In this document: positions 51,259-60,261 of the stretch, piece after piece
Numbering within the stretch: position 1 is the first letter of the stretch
How the letters are laid out: each line of letters begins with the position of its first letter
NCBI RefSeq assembly: GCF_030687495.1
Contig: NZ_CP117435.1
Location: 2,918,501-2,982,500, forward strand
Source of the DNA: Pseudomonas sp. FP453
GTDB taxonomy: Bacteria; Pseudomonadota; Gammaproteobacteria; Pseudomonadales; Pseudomonadaceae
DNA: 64,000 nt
Direction of reading: 5' to 3'
Program-made: the position numbers and the translations under genes
The notes under the pieces: generated by a model
Databases searched by the model: none
Told to the model about the DNA's origin: nothing
Seen by the model: the letters and a program-made list of their open reading frames with translations, nothing else

Positions 51259-51996
51259 GTGAGCCAGCCTGCCCCGTTGAGTGAAGCCCTGCTGCACCAG
51301 GTCGAACAGACCAAGCGTGATACCGCGAAGATTTTCAAGGTGCTCAAGGACACCCGCACCTTGACCGCCACCAACACCTTCCAGGCCCATGTGCGGGTGC
51401 CGGGCACCGATCTGTTGATCGTCGTGGCCACGCCCGGCCCGTGGGACGATGACCAGAGCATCCGCGCGGTGGTCGCCAGCTACGACGGCGTGGTGCATCT
51501 GGACGAACACCTGGTGCCGGGCCAGCCGTTGAGCGCCAGCCGCCAGGGCGGTGGTGGTCGACGTTATGCGGCGACCTTTCGCGGCGCGCCGCAGGTCAAC
51601 GTGGTGATCCATGTGCACACGCCGTATTTGGGCGGCTATGCGGCGGCGCATCGGGTGTTCCCGCTCAACTATGCTGCGGCGCAACGGGTGACGCTGGCCC
51701 GGGAGCTGCCGGTGTACATCGACCGCAGACAGCCCGAAGCCGAGTTCATCCTCGACGTGCTCGCCGCCAACCCGCACACGCCAGCGGTGCTGGAAGCCAA
51801 TGGCGGCGCGACGTTCTTCGGGCCGGACCTGCTGCAATCGGCCGAGTGGATCTTGTTGTTTGAAGAGGGCGCGTACTTTCAAGCGCTTGGGGAAAACCTT
51901 GGGGGCGTGCGGCCATTCGGTGAAGGTGTGCTGGAGCAGCAGTGGCGCATGACCGGGTTGTGGGAGCAGGGGCGTGCGTTGGTTGAGCAAGGCTAG
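51259..51996 (+). CDS. Class II aldolase/adducin family protein
   Basis: 245 residues from GTG 51259, with GGAG eight bases upstream; the longer frame to 50854 crosses the sigma-54 promoter. The metal-binding HxH is in VIHVHTPYLGGYAAAHR, preceded by a Gly/Arg-rich loop (SRQGGGGRRYAATF), with TPAVLEANGGATFFGPDLLQ later. Relatives include fuculose- and methylthioribulose-phosphate enzymes, some of them in sulfur salvage. Its sigma-54 promoter and shared enhancer tie it to the sulfur cluster, perhaps to process the carbon part after desulfurisation. The reaction is unknown. Confidence 0.78.
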   Translation: MSQPAPLSEALLHQVEQTKRDTAKIFKVLKDTRTLTATNTFQAHVRVPGTDLLIVVATPGPWDDDQSIRAVVASYDGVVHLDEHLVPGQPLSASRQGGGGRRYAATFRGAPQVNVVIHVHTPYLGGYAAAHRVFPLNYAAAQRVTLARELPVYIDRRQPEAEFILDVLAANPHTPAVLEANGGATFFGPDLLQSAEWILLFEEGAYFQALGENLGGVRPFGEGVLEQQWRMTGLWEQGRALVEQG

Positions 51997-52101
51997 TCTG
52001 GACGATCACGCATGTTTCCTGGATGCCTGGCTATTAACTCGAGATGCCGAACCTCTTAGGCTGCTTCTATCGATTTGAACCCGCCTGAGAGGGAAGTGAA
52101 G

Positions 52102-52851
52102 ATGAAAAAGCTGCAGAAGAAAATCGCATTGGTCACCGGTGCCTCCAAGGGCATTGGCGCGGCGATTGCCAAGCAATTGGCCAAGGAGGGCGCCACCGTT
52201 ATCGTCAACTACGCCAACAGTCGCGAGGATGCCGACCGTGTGGTTTCAGAGATCCTGCAAACCGGCGCCAGGGCTCACGCGATCCAGGCGGACGTGTCCA
52301 ACAGCCTCGACGTCAAGGCGCTGTTCAAGGCGATTGTGCATGAACACGGGCATCTGGATATCTTGGTCAACAACGCGGGGGTCTATGCCACCAGCCCGCT
52401 GGCGCAGATCACCGAGCAAGAGTTTCACCGTCAGTTCAACCTGAATGTGCTGGGTCTGATCCAGTGCACCCAGGCGGCAGTTGCGGTGTTTAATCCGGCT
52501 GGCGGCAGCATCATCAATATCAGCTCCAGCGTGACCGCATTCACCCCAGCCAACTCGACGGTGTACACCGCCTCAAAGGGCGCCGTGGATGCGATCACCC
52601 GCACGCTGGCCAATGAGTTGGGGCCCAGGAGCATCCGTGTTAACTCGATCAACCCGGGCTTGGTCGTGACTGAAGGCGTGCACGCCAGCGGTTTTTTCGA
52701 GGACGCGTTCCGCCAGCAGATCGAGGCCATTACGCCGCTGGGACGTATCGGCGAGCCCCAGGATATCGCGCCTGCGGTAGCGTTCCTCGCGTCGGCAGAC
52801 GCGGGCTGGATCACCGGCGAGGTGTTGGTGATCGGTGGCGGCCTGCACTAG
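52102..52851 (+). CDS. Short-chain dehydrogenase/reductase (SDR)
   Basis: 249 residues from ATG 52102 with GAGAGGGAAG upstream. Rossmann motif TGASKGIGAAIAKQLA, NNAG as ILVNNAGVYATS, catalytic Ser in ISSSVTAF and YTASKGAVDAITRTLANELG with the Tyr-Lys pair. The C-terminal WITGEVLVIGGGLH is typical of classical SDRs (FabG or glucose-dehydrogenase-like). The Thr/Ser-rich TGxxxGIG suggests NADP(H). Its 3' end overlaps the convergent araC gene by four bases; that regulator is a likely controller. Substrate unknown. No sigma-54 site precedes it, so it appears outside the sulfur regulon. Confidence 0.88.
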   Translation: MKKLQKKIALVTGASKGIGAAIAKQLAKEGATVIVNYANSREDADRVVSEILQTGARAHAIQADVSNSLDVKALFKAIVHEHGHLDILVNNAGVYATSPLAQITEQEFHRQFNLNVLGLIQCTQAAVAVFNPAGGSIINISSSVTAFTPANSTVYTASKGAVDAITRTLANELGPRSIRVNSINPGLVVTEGVHASGFFEDAFRQQIEAITPLGRIGEPQDIAPAVAFLASADAGWITGEVLVIGGGLH

Positions 52852-53762
52852 GCGACGTGTTCGCGCAGGTAATGGCGGGGTGATTGGGACATGACGCGTT
52901 TGAAGGCGCTGCTGAACGCACTCTCTGATTCGTAACCCAGCGAGAACGCGATGGTCGAGACCGAATCATCGGAGTTCTGCAACCGGTCACTTGCCAGCAA
53001 CATGCGCCAATGGGTGAGGTACTCCATGGGTGCTGTGCCGACCACCTGCTTGAAGCGCAGGGCGAACGCCGAGCGAGACATGTTGGCCCGTTGCGCAAGT
53101 GCCTGCACGGTCCAGCGGTGAGCCGGCTGGTCATGCAGCGCGCTGAGGGCAAGGTTGAGATTGCGGTCGGCGAGACCGAAAAACCAGCCGATCCCGTGAC
53201 TGCCCAGTGTCGCCAGATGGGTGCGAAGGACTTCGACCAACATGATGTGTGCCAGGTGTTCATTCATCAGCGATCGGCCAGGGCGTTTGTGTTGCAGCTC
53301 ACCGATAAAACGCTCGAGTGCCCAGCGCAGGATCGACGCCTGCGGCTCGTTGCCTGGCACATGCACCACCGGGGGCAGGGTGCCGAGCAGCAACTGGGCA
53401 GGCGTGCCGGTGAAGTCAAAGCGGCCACCGACCAGTTGCACATCGTCGCCGCCGTAGTGCAGGGAAAGTTCGTTGGCAGCCAGTGTTTGAACGTGCGCGT
53501 CGGCGTCCAGGACGCGCTGCGACTTGTCGCTGTAGAGGGTGAAAGGCAGACCCCGGGTCATCAGGAAGCAATCGCCTTGCTGGAGTCGCTGGGGCAGTTG
53601 TTCGCCCTCTACGTGCAGCCAGCAACTGCCCTTGGCCACGGCAGTGAACTTGATGCCTTCCCTACGCGGAAAATGGAATGCCCACGCGCCGCCCAAGGTG
53701 AGCGAGGCGCTGTGATAGTTGCGAATTCTCAATAAGGACAGCACTTCGGACAGCGGGTCCAT
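52848..53762 (-). CDS. AraC family regulator with cupin N-terminal domain
   Basis: 304 residues. The N-terminal part (residues about 10-185, FHFPRREGIKFTAVAKGSCW ... LPPVVHVPGNEPQASILRWA) is the Cupin_6 type common in AraC regulators of reductase genes. The C-terminal helix-turn-helix pair is clear (ALAQRANMSRSAFALRFKQV and VSTIAFSLGYESESAFSSAF). It ends inside the last codons of the convergent SDR gene. In similar pairs the AraC protein senses a small organic molecule and induces the oxidoreductase; that link is inference here. Confidence 0.86.
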   Translation of the reverse strand: MDPLSEVLSLLRIRNYHSASLTLGGAWAFHFPRREGIKFTAVAKGSCWLHVEGEQLPQRLQQGDCFLMTRGLPFTLYSDKSQRVLDADAHVQTLAANELSLHYGGDDVQLVGGRFDFTGTPAQLLLGTLPPVVHVPGNEPQASILRWALERFIGELQHKRPGRSLMNEHLAHIMLVEVLRTHLATLGSHGIGWFFGLADRNLNLALSALHDQPAHRWTVQALAQRANMSRSAFALRFKQVVGTAPMEYLTHWRMLLASDRLQNSDDSVSTIAFSLGYESESAFSSAFKRVMSQSPRHYLREHVA

Positions 53763-53914
53763 GCATCACCTGTGGGACGGTCAATAAAGTCCGCACGAGT
53801 CTACACCTCTGGCGGCCTAACGCCTCGGGGGTAACAACAGAGGGTTATCGTCACCGCCGCAGGGTGAACCTAGACTCGCCGCACGTTCTTCACTCGACAA
53901 TTGAGAGTAAAAAC

Positions 53915-55018
53915 ATGCGTTTACGAGATCTGGGCATCACCATCGGCGACGGCCAGCCGGGGGCGTTCAACGCCATCACCGACGTTCCCGGCGTGCGCGT
54001 CGGCCATCACACCCTCAATGCCGAGCACGCTGACCGTTCCATGCACACCGGCGTGACCGTCATCGAGCCACGTGCGGTTGCCGCGCACCTGGCGCCGTGT
54101 TTTGCCGGTGTGCACGTGCTCAATGGCAACGGCGACGCCACGGGGCTGGAGTGGATTCGCGAAGCCGGCCTGCTGACCACGCCCATTGCCTACACCAACA
54201 CCCACAGCGTCGGCGTGGTGCGTGATGCGCTGGTCGCCGCCGAGCGCGACATGGGCAAGCAGCACACCTATTGGTGCATGCCCGTGGTGCTGGAGACCTA
54301 TGACGGCATCCTCAGTGATATCTGGGACCAGCATGTGACGGCCGAGCATGTCCATGCGGCGCTGTGTGATGCCCGTAGCGGCCCGGTTGAAGAAGGCTGC
54401 GTGGGCGGTGGCACCGGCATGATCTGCCATGAATTCAAGGGCGGCATCGGCACGTCGTCACGAGTGCTGAGCGAGGAGGAGGGCGGCTGGACCGTCGGCG
54501 TGCTGGTGCAGGCCAACTACGGCGCGCGCGGCGCATTGCGGGTGGCGGGTTACCCGGTTGGCAGCGTGTTGAAGGATGTGCCGTCGCCTTACCACGGCCC
54601 GGTGAATGTCGGCGTGCCTGGCATGGGCTCCATCGTGATTACCCTGGCGACGGATGCGCCGTTATTGCCGCACCAATGCACACGCCTGGCGCAGCGGGCG
54701 AGTATCGGCCTGGCACGGGTGGGTGGCGGCACCGAAGATGACAGTGGCGATATTTTCATCGCGTTCTCGGTGGGCAACAGCGGGTTGCCGGTGGCCAACC
54801 TCGGGCAGCCCGGGCCGCCGACGACGGCGTTGCAGATGGTCAACAACGACTATATCTCGGCGTTGTTTGTCGCGGCGGCGGACGCGGTTGAAGAGGCGAT
54901 CCTCAACGCCATGCTCGGCGCCAACGACCTGCACGGCCGGGGCAAGACCGCGCTGGCCCTCAAGCCCGAGCAACTGCTGGCGGCGCTGAAACAGGTCGGC
55001 TGGGCGCCTCACTCCTGA
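53915..55018 (+). CDS. DmpA/BapA-type aminopeptidase (P1 family, autoprocessed)
   Basis: 367 residues from ATG 53915 (GAGAG upstream). P1 family N-terminal nucleophile hydrolase: the N-terminal block GAFNAITDVPGVRVGHHTLN, CVGGGTGMICHEFKGGIG in the middle, and the self-cleavage site Gly238-Ser239 in VPGMGSIVITLATDAPL. Autocleavage frees Ser239 as nucleophile, giving two chains as in DmpA (Gly249-Ser250). Relatives cleave beta-alanyl or D-aminoacyl peptides. No signal peptide, so cytoplasmic. It overlaps the end of the convergent luxR gene by 10 bases and is near the RamA-like amidase, suggesting use of unusual amides or peptides. Confidence 0.9.
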   Translation: MRLRDLGITIGDGQPGAFNAITDVPGVRVGHHTLNAEHADRSMHTGVTVIEPRAVAAHLAPCFAGVHVLNGNGDATGLEWIREAGLLTTPIAYTNTHSVGVVRDALVAAERDMGKQHTYWCMPVVLETYDGILSDIWDQHVTAEHVHAALCDARSGPVEEGCVGGGTGMICHEFKGGIGTSSRVLSEEEGGWTVGVLVQANYGARGALRVAGYPVGSVLKDVPSPYHGPVNVGVPGMGSIVITLATDAPLLPHQCTRLAQRASIGLARVGGGTEDDSGDIFIAFSVGNSGLPVANLGQPGPPTTALQMVNNDYISALFVAAADAVEEAILNAMLGANDLHGRGKTALALKPEQLLAALKQVGWAPHS

Positions 55019-55803
55019 GCTTGCAGGAACAACAGGAACAGCTCGGACTGGGACTTGATCCCCAACTTGTTGTACAGGTGTCGGCGGTGGACTTTCACCG
55101 TCTCGGCCGAGATCGCCAGCTTGCGGGCGATCTCTTTGTTCGAGCAGCCGCTGAGCATTAGCTGGGCCACCTCGGTTTCGCGGCTGGTCAGGGTTGAGCT
55201 GATGTGCAGGCCGGGGGAGTCCACGCGTTCCTGCCAGTCTGTGGCGGGTTCCGGTTCGCGCTTGAAGCCCTGTTCAAAGGCGCAACGCTGGCGCATCAGC
55301 CCGGCCACCCAAGGTTGGATCAACCCGAGCAACGCGAAGTGCTCGTGGCTGAAGCGGGTGCTGCTACCCAGGGACAGGCTCAGTGTGCGCTCCGCGTCGA
55401 GTTGCACATTGAAGTGGATCTCGTCGGCGACGATATTGAGGCGGAAGTAGCGCTGGTAATAATCCGTCTGCTCAAAGCATTCCGGTGCGACGTCATCCAG
55501 CTGGAACAACCCGCTTTGCGGCGCTTCGCGATTGGCCAGGTAAAACGGGTCGAGCAAGTACAAGCCCTTGAGATAGTCCTGGAACAGCGAGTCGCTGGCG
55601 CTTTCCGGCGCCGGCGACTCGGCCAGCAACTGCGGGCGCCCGGCGCTGAATATCAACACCACCCAGTTGTCCATCGGCACATAGCGCCCGAGCAGGCGCG
55701 TGAGTGACGTCCAGAAATTCGGCCGGTCCAGCGTCTCGATCAGCCGGCCGACGGCGTCATGCCAGGCCAGGTCCTGCAAGGTCAGGTGCATCTCGCTACC
55801 CAT
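55009..55803 (-). CDS. LuxR family transcriptional regulator
   Basis: 264 residues (ATG 55803; an ATG at 55791 is possible). The C-terminal LuxR/FixJ helix-turn-helix is clear: LTSRETEVAQLMLSGCSNKE followed by TVKVHRRHLYNKLGIKSQSE. The N-terminal 190 residues show no autoinducer-binding WxYxxY pattern of quorum sensors and no receiver domain, so the signal is unknown. It is divergent from the amidase and polyamine-type binding protein genes and convergent with the aminopeptidase, so it is a good candidate for their regulator. Confidence 0.85.
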   Translation of the reverse strand: MGSEMHLTLQDLAWHDAVGRLIETLDRPNFWTSLTRLLGRYVPMDNWVVLIFSAGRPQLLAESPAPESASDSLFQDYLKGLYLLDPFYLANREAPQSGLFQLDDVAPECFEQTDYYQRYFRLNIVADEIHFNVQLDAERTLSLSLGSSTRFSHEHFALLGLIQPWVAGLMRQRCAFEQGFKREPEPATDWQERVDSPGLHISSTLTSRETEVAQLMLSGCSNKEIARKLAISAETVKVHRRHLYNKLGIKSQSELFLLFLQAQE

Positions 55804-55887
55804 TCGGGGTTACCCCATCGAAGTGATTTTGTGCCATGGGGGTACGGCCCATACTCGTTGCCAGCTTACTGTGCACAAGGATCCACG

Positions 55888-56703
55888 ATGAAGATCGAAC
55901 TCATGCAACTGGCCGGCCGCGACGGCGACACTGCTTATAACCTGCGACGCGCCCTCGAAGCCATCGCCACGTGTGGCGCGGACACCGACCTGCTGGTGTT
56001 TCCCGAGACCCATTTGATGGGCTTCGTCGCCGGCGAGCAATTGGCCGAGGTGGCCCAGCCCCTTGACGGCACGGCGTTGCGTGCCATCCAACAGGCCGTC
56101 CGCGAGCGCGATGTGGCGGTGGTCATCGGCCTGGTCGAGAGCGATGCCGGCGTGCACTACAACACCTCGGTACTGGTCACGCCCGAGGGCATTGCATTGC
56201 GTTATCGCAAGACTCACCTGTGGCCTTCCGAGCGCGGCGACATCACCCCGGGTGACCGTTTGGTCACGGCGCTGTGGAAGGGCGTCCGCGTCGGCATCCT
56301 CATTTGCTACGACATCGAACTGCCGGAAACCGCCCGCGCCCTGGCTCAGCTGGGGGCCGAGCTGATCATCGTCACCAACGGCAATATGGACCCCTATGGT
56401 CCGGTACACCGCACCGCCATCATGGCCCGCGCCCAGGAAAACCAGCTGTTCAGCGTGATGGTCAACCGCGTCGGCGAGGGCGACGACGGCCTGGTATTTG
56501 CCGGTGGCAGCGCCGCCATCGACCCGTTTGGTCGCCCGCTGTTCGAGGCCGGGCGCGATGAAACCCGGCAAGTCGTGACCCTGGACCTGACGCAGCTCCA
56601 CGCCGCCCGCGCCGACTATCACTACCTCACTGATCGCCGCCTCTACCTGAGCGGCAAGAGCGTGCAGCACGCCGATGGCCGCCGGGAACTGCTGCTGCGC
56701 TGA
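55888..56703 (+). CDS. Carbon-nitrogen hydrolase, RamA-like amidase
   Basis: 271 residues from ATG 55888. The nitrilase-superfamily triad is visible as Glu40 (VFPETHLMGF), Lys108 (YRKTHLWPSE) and Cys140 (LICYDIELPE). Length and the opening KIELMQLAGRDGDTAYNLRR fit R-stereoselective amidase RamA of Pseudomonas. It hydrolyses an amide or N-carbamoyl compound in the cytoplasm. It is followed after 53 bases by a polyamine-type binding protein gene on the same strand. From memory, a DmpA-type gene near ramA has been described in Pseudomonas sp. MCI3434, which would match this arrangement. Confidence 0.85.
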   Translation: MKIELMQLAGRDGDTAYNLRRALEAIATCGADTDLLVFPETHLMGFVAGEQLAEVAQPLDGTALRAIQQAVRERDVAVVIGLVESDAGVHYNTSVLVTPEGIALRYRKTHLWPSERGDITPGDRLVTALWKGVRVGILICYDIELPETARALAQLGAELIIVTNGNMDPYGPVHRTAIMARAQENQLFSVMVNRVGEGDDGLVFAGGSAAIDPFGRPLFEAGRDETRQVVTLDLTQLHAARADYHYLTDRRLYLSGKSVQHADGRRELLLR

Positions 56704-56756
56704 TCAATCCTGCCCAACCAAAACAATAATCGGGCGGCAACGCCCAGGAGTGCTCG

Positions 56757-57857
56757 ATGATCCTGACTCGATACGTACGCTGGAGCCTGGCCTGCTTGAT
56801 CAGTGGCGCGCTGACCTGCGTCCAGGCAGAAGAACCGAAGGTCAATATCTACAACTGGTACGACTTTATCGCCCCTGACACGCTGAAAACCTTCCAGGCG
56901 CAGACCGGCATACACAGCGCCTATGACGTGTTCGACAACAGTGAGGTCATGCAGAGCAAACTCATGGCCGGCCGCAGTGGCTACGACGTGGTGGTGGCCA
57001 CCGGCGACCTGCTGCCCAACCTGATCAAGGCGGGTGTACTCAAGGAACTGGACCGCGCGCAGTTGCCCAACGCCAGCCACCTTGACCCGGCCATCCTGGC
57101 CAAGGTGCAGAGCAACGACCCGGGCAATCGCTACGCGGTGCCCTACCTGTGGGGCACCACGGGCATCGGCTACGACGTGGAAAAAGTCCGCGCCATCCTC
57201 GGTGCCGACGCACCGGTCAACTCCTGGGACCTGATCTTCAAAGAGGAAAACCTCGCCAAGCTGGATACCTGCGGCGTGGCCATGCTCGATGCACCGGGCG
57301 AAATCATCCCCATCGCCCTGCATTACCTGGGCCTGCCCTACAACAGCCAGAACCCGGACGACTACCAGAAAGCCCAGGCGCTGCTGCTGAAACTGCGCCC
57401 GCACATCCGCTACTTCGACTCATCGCGCTTCATCACCGACCTGGCCAATGGCAACATCTGCGCCGTCGTCGGCTGGGCCGGCGGCGTGATGGACGCCAAG
57501 AAAGCCGCCGATGCCGCCGGCAGTGGCCGCCACATTCAATACAGCATCCCCAAGGAAGGCGCGCCGGTGTGGGTCGAAAGCCTGGTGCTGCTCAACGATG
57601 CACCGAACCCCCAGCAGGGGCTGGCGTTCATCGACTATATGCTGCGCCCGCCGGTGATTGCGCAGACGTCCAACTACCTGAGTTATGCCAATGCGAACAA
57701 GGACGCTACGGCGTTGCTGGATGAGCGGGTGCGGGATAATCCTGGGGTTTATCCGGCGAACGTGGTGTTGGATACGCTGTTTCCGCTGGAGCCGCTGCCG
57801 CTCAAGTTGGAGCGGGTACGGACGCGGGTTTGGAGTAAGGTGAAGAGTGGGACGTGA
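56757..57857 (+). CDS. Polyamine-type ABC solute-binding protein, PotF/SpuD-like
   Basis: 366 residues with a Sec signal (LACLISGALTCVQAEE). PotF-family blocks are VNIYNWYDFIAPDTLKTFQA, YDVFDNSEVMQSKLMAGRSG, YDVVVATGDLLPNLIKAG, PYLWGTTGIGYDVEKV and VGWAGGVMDAKKAA. It should bind putrescine, spermidine or a related amine in the periplasm. No permease or ATPase genes accompany it, so it probably uses another polyamine transporter or senses the ligand. Placement after the amidase suggests an amine released or needed by that pathway. Confidence 0.88.
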   Translation: MILTRYVRWSLACLISGALTCVQAEEPKVNIYNWYDFIAPDTLKTFQAQTGIHSAYDVFDNSEVMQSKLMAGRSGYDVVVATGDLLPNLIKAGVLKELDRAQLPNASHLDPAILAKVQSNDPGNRYAVPYLWGTTGIGYDVEKVRAILGADAPVNSWDLIFKEENLAKLDTCGVAMLDAPGEIIPIALHYLGLPYNSQNPDDYQKAQALLLKLRPHIRYFDSSRFITDLANGNICAVVGWAGGVMDAKKAADAAGSGRHIQYSIPKEGAPVWVESLVLLNDAPNPQQGLAFIDYMLRPPVIAQTSNYLSYANANKDATALLDERVRDNPGVYPANVVLDTLFPLEPLPLKLERVRTRVWSKVKSGT

Positions 57858-57887
57858 GGGGCGTGGAAGCTGTTCGGCGCCCGACAG

Positions 57888-58802
57888 CTACAAGCTGTCC
57901 GGGTCGCCGAAGAACATCTGAATCCGCGACCGCAACCACCGCTCTCCCGGGTCATTATCCTGTGACCCACGCCACGCCATATGCAGCTCGAACGAGCGCA
58001 CCGGCAGCGGCGGTTCTTCTGCGCGCAAACCACCCGCAGCCGTCAGTGCCTCGGCGGCATAGTCCGGCACGATGGCGACAATATCCGTGCCCGCGAGCAA
58101 CGTGCCGAGGCCGTTGAACTGCGGTACGGCCAGTACCACGTGGCGTTTGCGGTCGAGTTTTTCCAGTTCCTCGTCGATAAACCCGCTCAAGTCACCGGCA
58201 AATGACACCAGGGCATGGGGGCGGGCGCAGAAGTCGTCGAGGCTCAGGCTGCCCGGCACGCTGTCGGCGCGCAGCAGTTTGGGCACGCTGCGGCGCAGCA
58301 GCTTGCGCTTGGCGTTGGCCGGCAGGTCGGCGGTGTAGCTGACGCCGATGGAGATTTCGCCGGAGGCCAGCAGACCGGGCATGAGGATGTAGTTGACGCG
58401 GCGCACCACCAGCACGATGCCGGGCGCTTCGGCGCGCAGGCGTTTGAGCAGCTGGGGCAGCAGGGCGAATTCAACGTCGTCGGACAGGCCGATACGGAAT
58501 ACGGCGGTGCTGGTGGCCGGGTCGAAGTCGGCTGCACGGCTGACGGCGGTGGAAATCGAGTCCAGGGCCGGGGAGAGCAGGGCGAAGATTTCCACGGCGC
58601 GGGCGGACGGTTCCATGCTGCGGCCGGTGCGCACGAACAGCGGGTCATCGAACAGCCCGCGCAGGCGCGACAATGCGGCGCTGATCGCCGGCTGGCCGAG
58701 GAAGAGTTTCTCGGCGGCGCGGGTCACGCTGCGTTCATGCATCAAGGTTTCGAATACAATCAAGAGGTTAAGGTCGACACGACGCAGGTCGTTACGGTTC
58801 AT
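57888..58802 (-). CDS. LysR family transcriptional regulator
   Basis: 304 residues. The N-terminal winged helix (MNRNDLRRVDLNLLIVFETL, SVTRAAEKLFLGQPAISAAL, SRLRGLFDDPLFVRTGRSME) is standard. The effector domain has SDDVEFALLPQLLKRLRAEA and LVSFAGDLSGFIDEELEKLD. It belongs to the LysR group whose MNRNDLRRVDLNLL start resembles NodD/SyrM-like members. It is divergent from the quinone oxidoreductase gene across a 269-bp gap and may control it. Ligand unknown. Confidence 0.9.
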   Translation of the reverse strand: MNRNDLRRVDLNLLIVFETLMHERSVTRAAEKLFLGQPAISAALSRLRGLFDDPLFVRTGRSMEPSARAVEIFALLSPALDSISTAVSRAADFDPATSTAVFRIGLSDDVEFALLPQLLKRLRAEAPGIVLVVRRVNYILMPGLLASGEISIGVSYTADLPANAKRKLLRRSVPKLLRADSVPGSLSLDDFCARPHALVSFAGDLSGFIDEELEKLDRKRHVVLAVPQFNGLGTLLAGTDIVAIVPDYAAEALTAAGGLRAEEPPLPVRSFELHMAWRGSQDNDPGERWLRSRIQMFFGDPDSL

Positions 58803-59071
58803 CTTGTGTCCTGGATGAGTCAGCGAGCTTGACGAGAGCGGCCATGAAAGAACCCCTTGGATTCGCTTGGAAAAGCATGACCGGCATGAATCTTACGGGG
58901 AAAGGCTGGTACTCTGCACCGGCTAATTGAGTTTTCCTACGTTAGCCGGGGTCTTTTCCTCGGGAGCGGAATCAATGACAGGCATGTCGACTATTAATGG
59001 TGACCTGTGGTCTTACCGGGAAAGCCCAGATAGAGTTCATGGCATTAGAGGTTACTTTGACGAGGTTTGCG

Positions 59072-60098
59072 ATGTCCCGCACGATCCGTTTTCACAAGTT
59101 TGGTCCGGCCGAGGTGCTCAAGTGCGAAGAGCATGTAGCCGCGCAGCCCGCACCGGGCGAAGTGCAGGTGCGTGTCGAAGCGATCGGCATCAGTTGGTAC
59201 GACATCCTGTGGCGCCAGAACCTGGCGTCTTCCCATGCGCGCCTGCCGTCCGGCCTTGGCCATGAGATGGCCGGGGTGGTCGTGGCCCTGGGCGAAGGCG
59301 TGGATGACTTGGCAGTGGGCGATAAAGTCGCCAGTTTTCCGGCCGAGAGCCCTAATGATTACCCGGTGTATGGCGAGCTGATCGTCTTGCCCCGTTCGGC
59401 CCTGACCCGTTACCCGGACGTCTTGAGCCCGATCGAAGCCAGCGTGCATTACACCCCGCGCTGCTGATCGCCTATTTCGCCTATGTGGACCTGGCGCGGG
59501 TCAAACCCGGCCAGTTTGCCCTGGTAACGGACGCGAGCCACTGTGCTGGCCCGTCCTTTGTGCAACTGGGCAAGGCCCTGGGTGTGCGAGTGATTGCTGC
59601 CACCAAGGACAGCGCAGAACGTGAGTATCTGCTGTCCCTCGGCGCGGAAAAGGTCATCGTCACCGAAGAGCAGGACCTGCTCATGCAGATCAACAAATTC
59701 ACCGACAACCGCGGCGTGGACGTGGTGTTCGATGGTTTGGGGGCGGCCCGCAGATGTCGTTGCTCGGCGATGTATTGGCACCGCGTGGCAGCCTGGTGCT
59801 GTATGGGCTGCAAGGTGGCAACCAGACGCCATTCCCGGCATGTGCAGCGTTCCAGAAGAACATTCAGTTCTTTGTGCACTGTATCGGCAATTTCACCGGC
59901 AAGCCGGAGTTGGGCATCACCCAGGACCAAGTGGCGTTGCAGCGCGCGTTGCGTGATATCAACCAACTGACCGCCGACCGCGTGCTGGTACCGCTGAAGA
60001 CCACGGTGTTTGCGTTCAGCCAGTTCGTTGAAGCGCACCGCTACATGGATGAATGCCCATGTCGGGAACGCGTTGCGTTGCAGGTTGAAGCTGTTTGA
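59072..60098 (+). pseudogene. Zinc-type alcohol dehydrogenase/quinone oxidoreductase, two frameshifts
   Basis: From ATG 59072 (MSRTIRFHKFGPAEVLKCEE) the MDR-family GroES-like domain reads normally to VHYTPRC, where a stop follows a missing base near 59455-59461. The next frame continues with the linker and Rossmann part (IAYFAYVDLARVKPGQFALV, GAEKVIVTEEQDLLMQINKF). A second missing base in a G-run near 59737-59746 shifts it again, and the last frame gives the C-terminus (MSLLGDVLAPRGSLVLYG ... FVEAHRYMDE). Adding one base at each site gives about 342 residues, normal for the NADPH:quinone reductase group. Divergent from a LysR gene. Confidence 0.83.
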
Positions 60099-60236
60099 TC
60101 TGTAGGAGTATTCGCAAATGAATGCGCATGCATCCAAATGTATGGGGCAAATGCGCCATTTGGCAGGGCTTAACCCGTTAGACGGTTGAGCCGCTGCTCG
60201 GGCGCCAAGCCCCGCAAATAATACCTTTGTCCCTGA

Positions 60237-60261
60237 CGCCGCACTGAATTTCAGTGCGGCG
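60237..60261. terminator. Stem-loop with 11-bp arms downstream of the quinone oxidoreductase
   Basis: CGCCGCACTGA and TCAGTGCGGCG pair perfectly around ATT and are followed by TTGTCGT. It is a plausible terminator 138 bases after the oxidoreductase stop, weak in T-run. Confidence 0.6.

Noticed and set aside
26552..51996. A taurine (tau) or standard ssu operon
   Set aside because: No tauD or ssuE is seen, and the presence of DszB homologues, TonB receptors, a Dpp-type importer and an M20 hydrolase goes well beyond either system.
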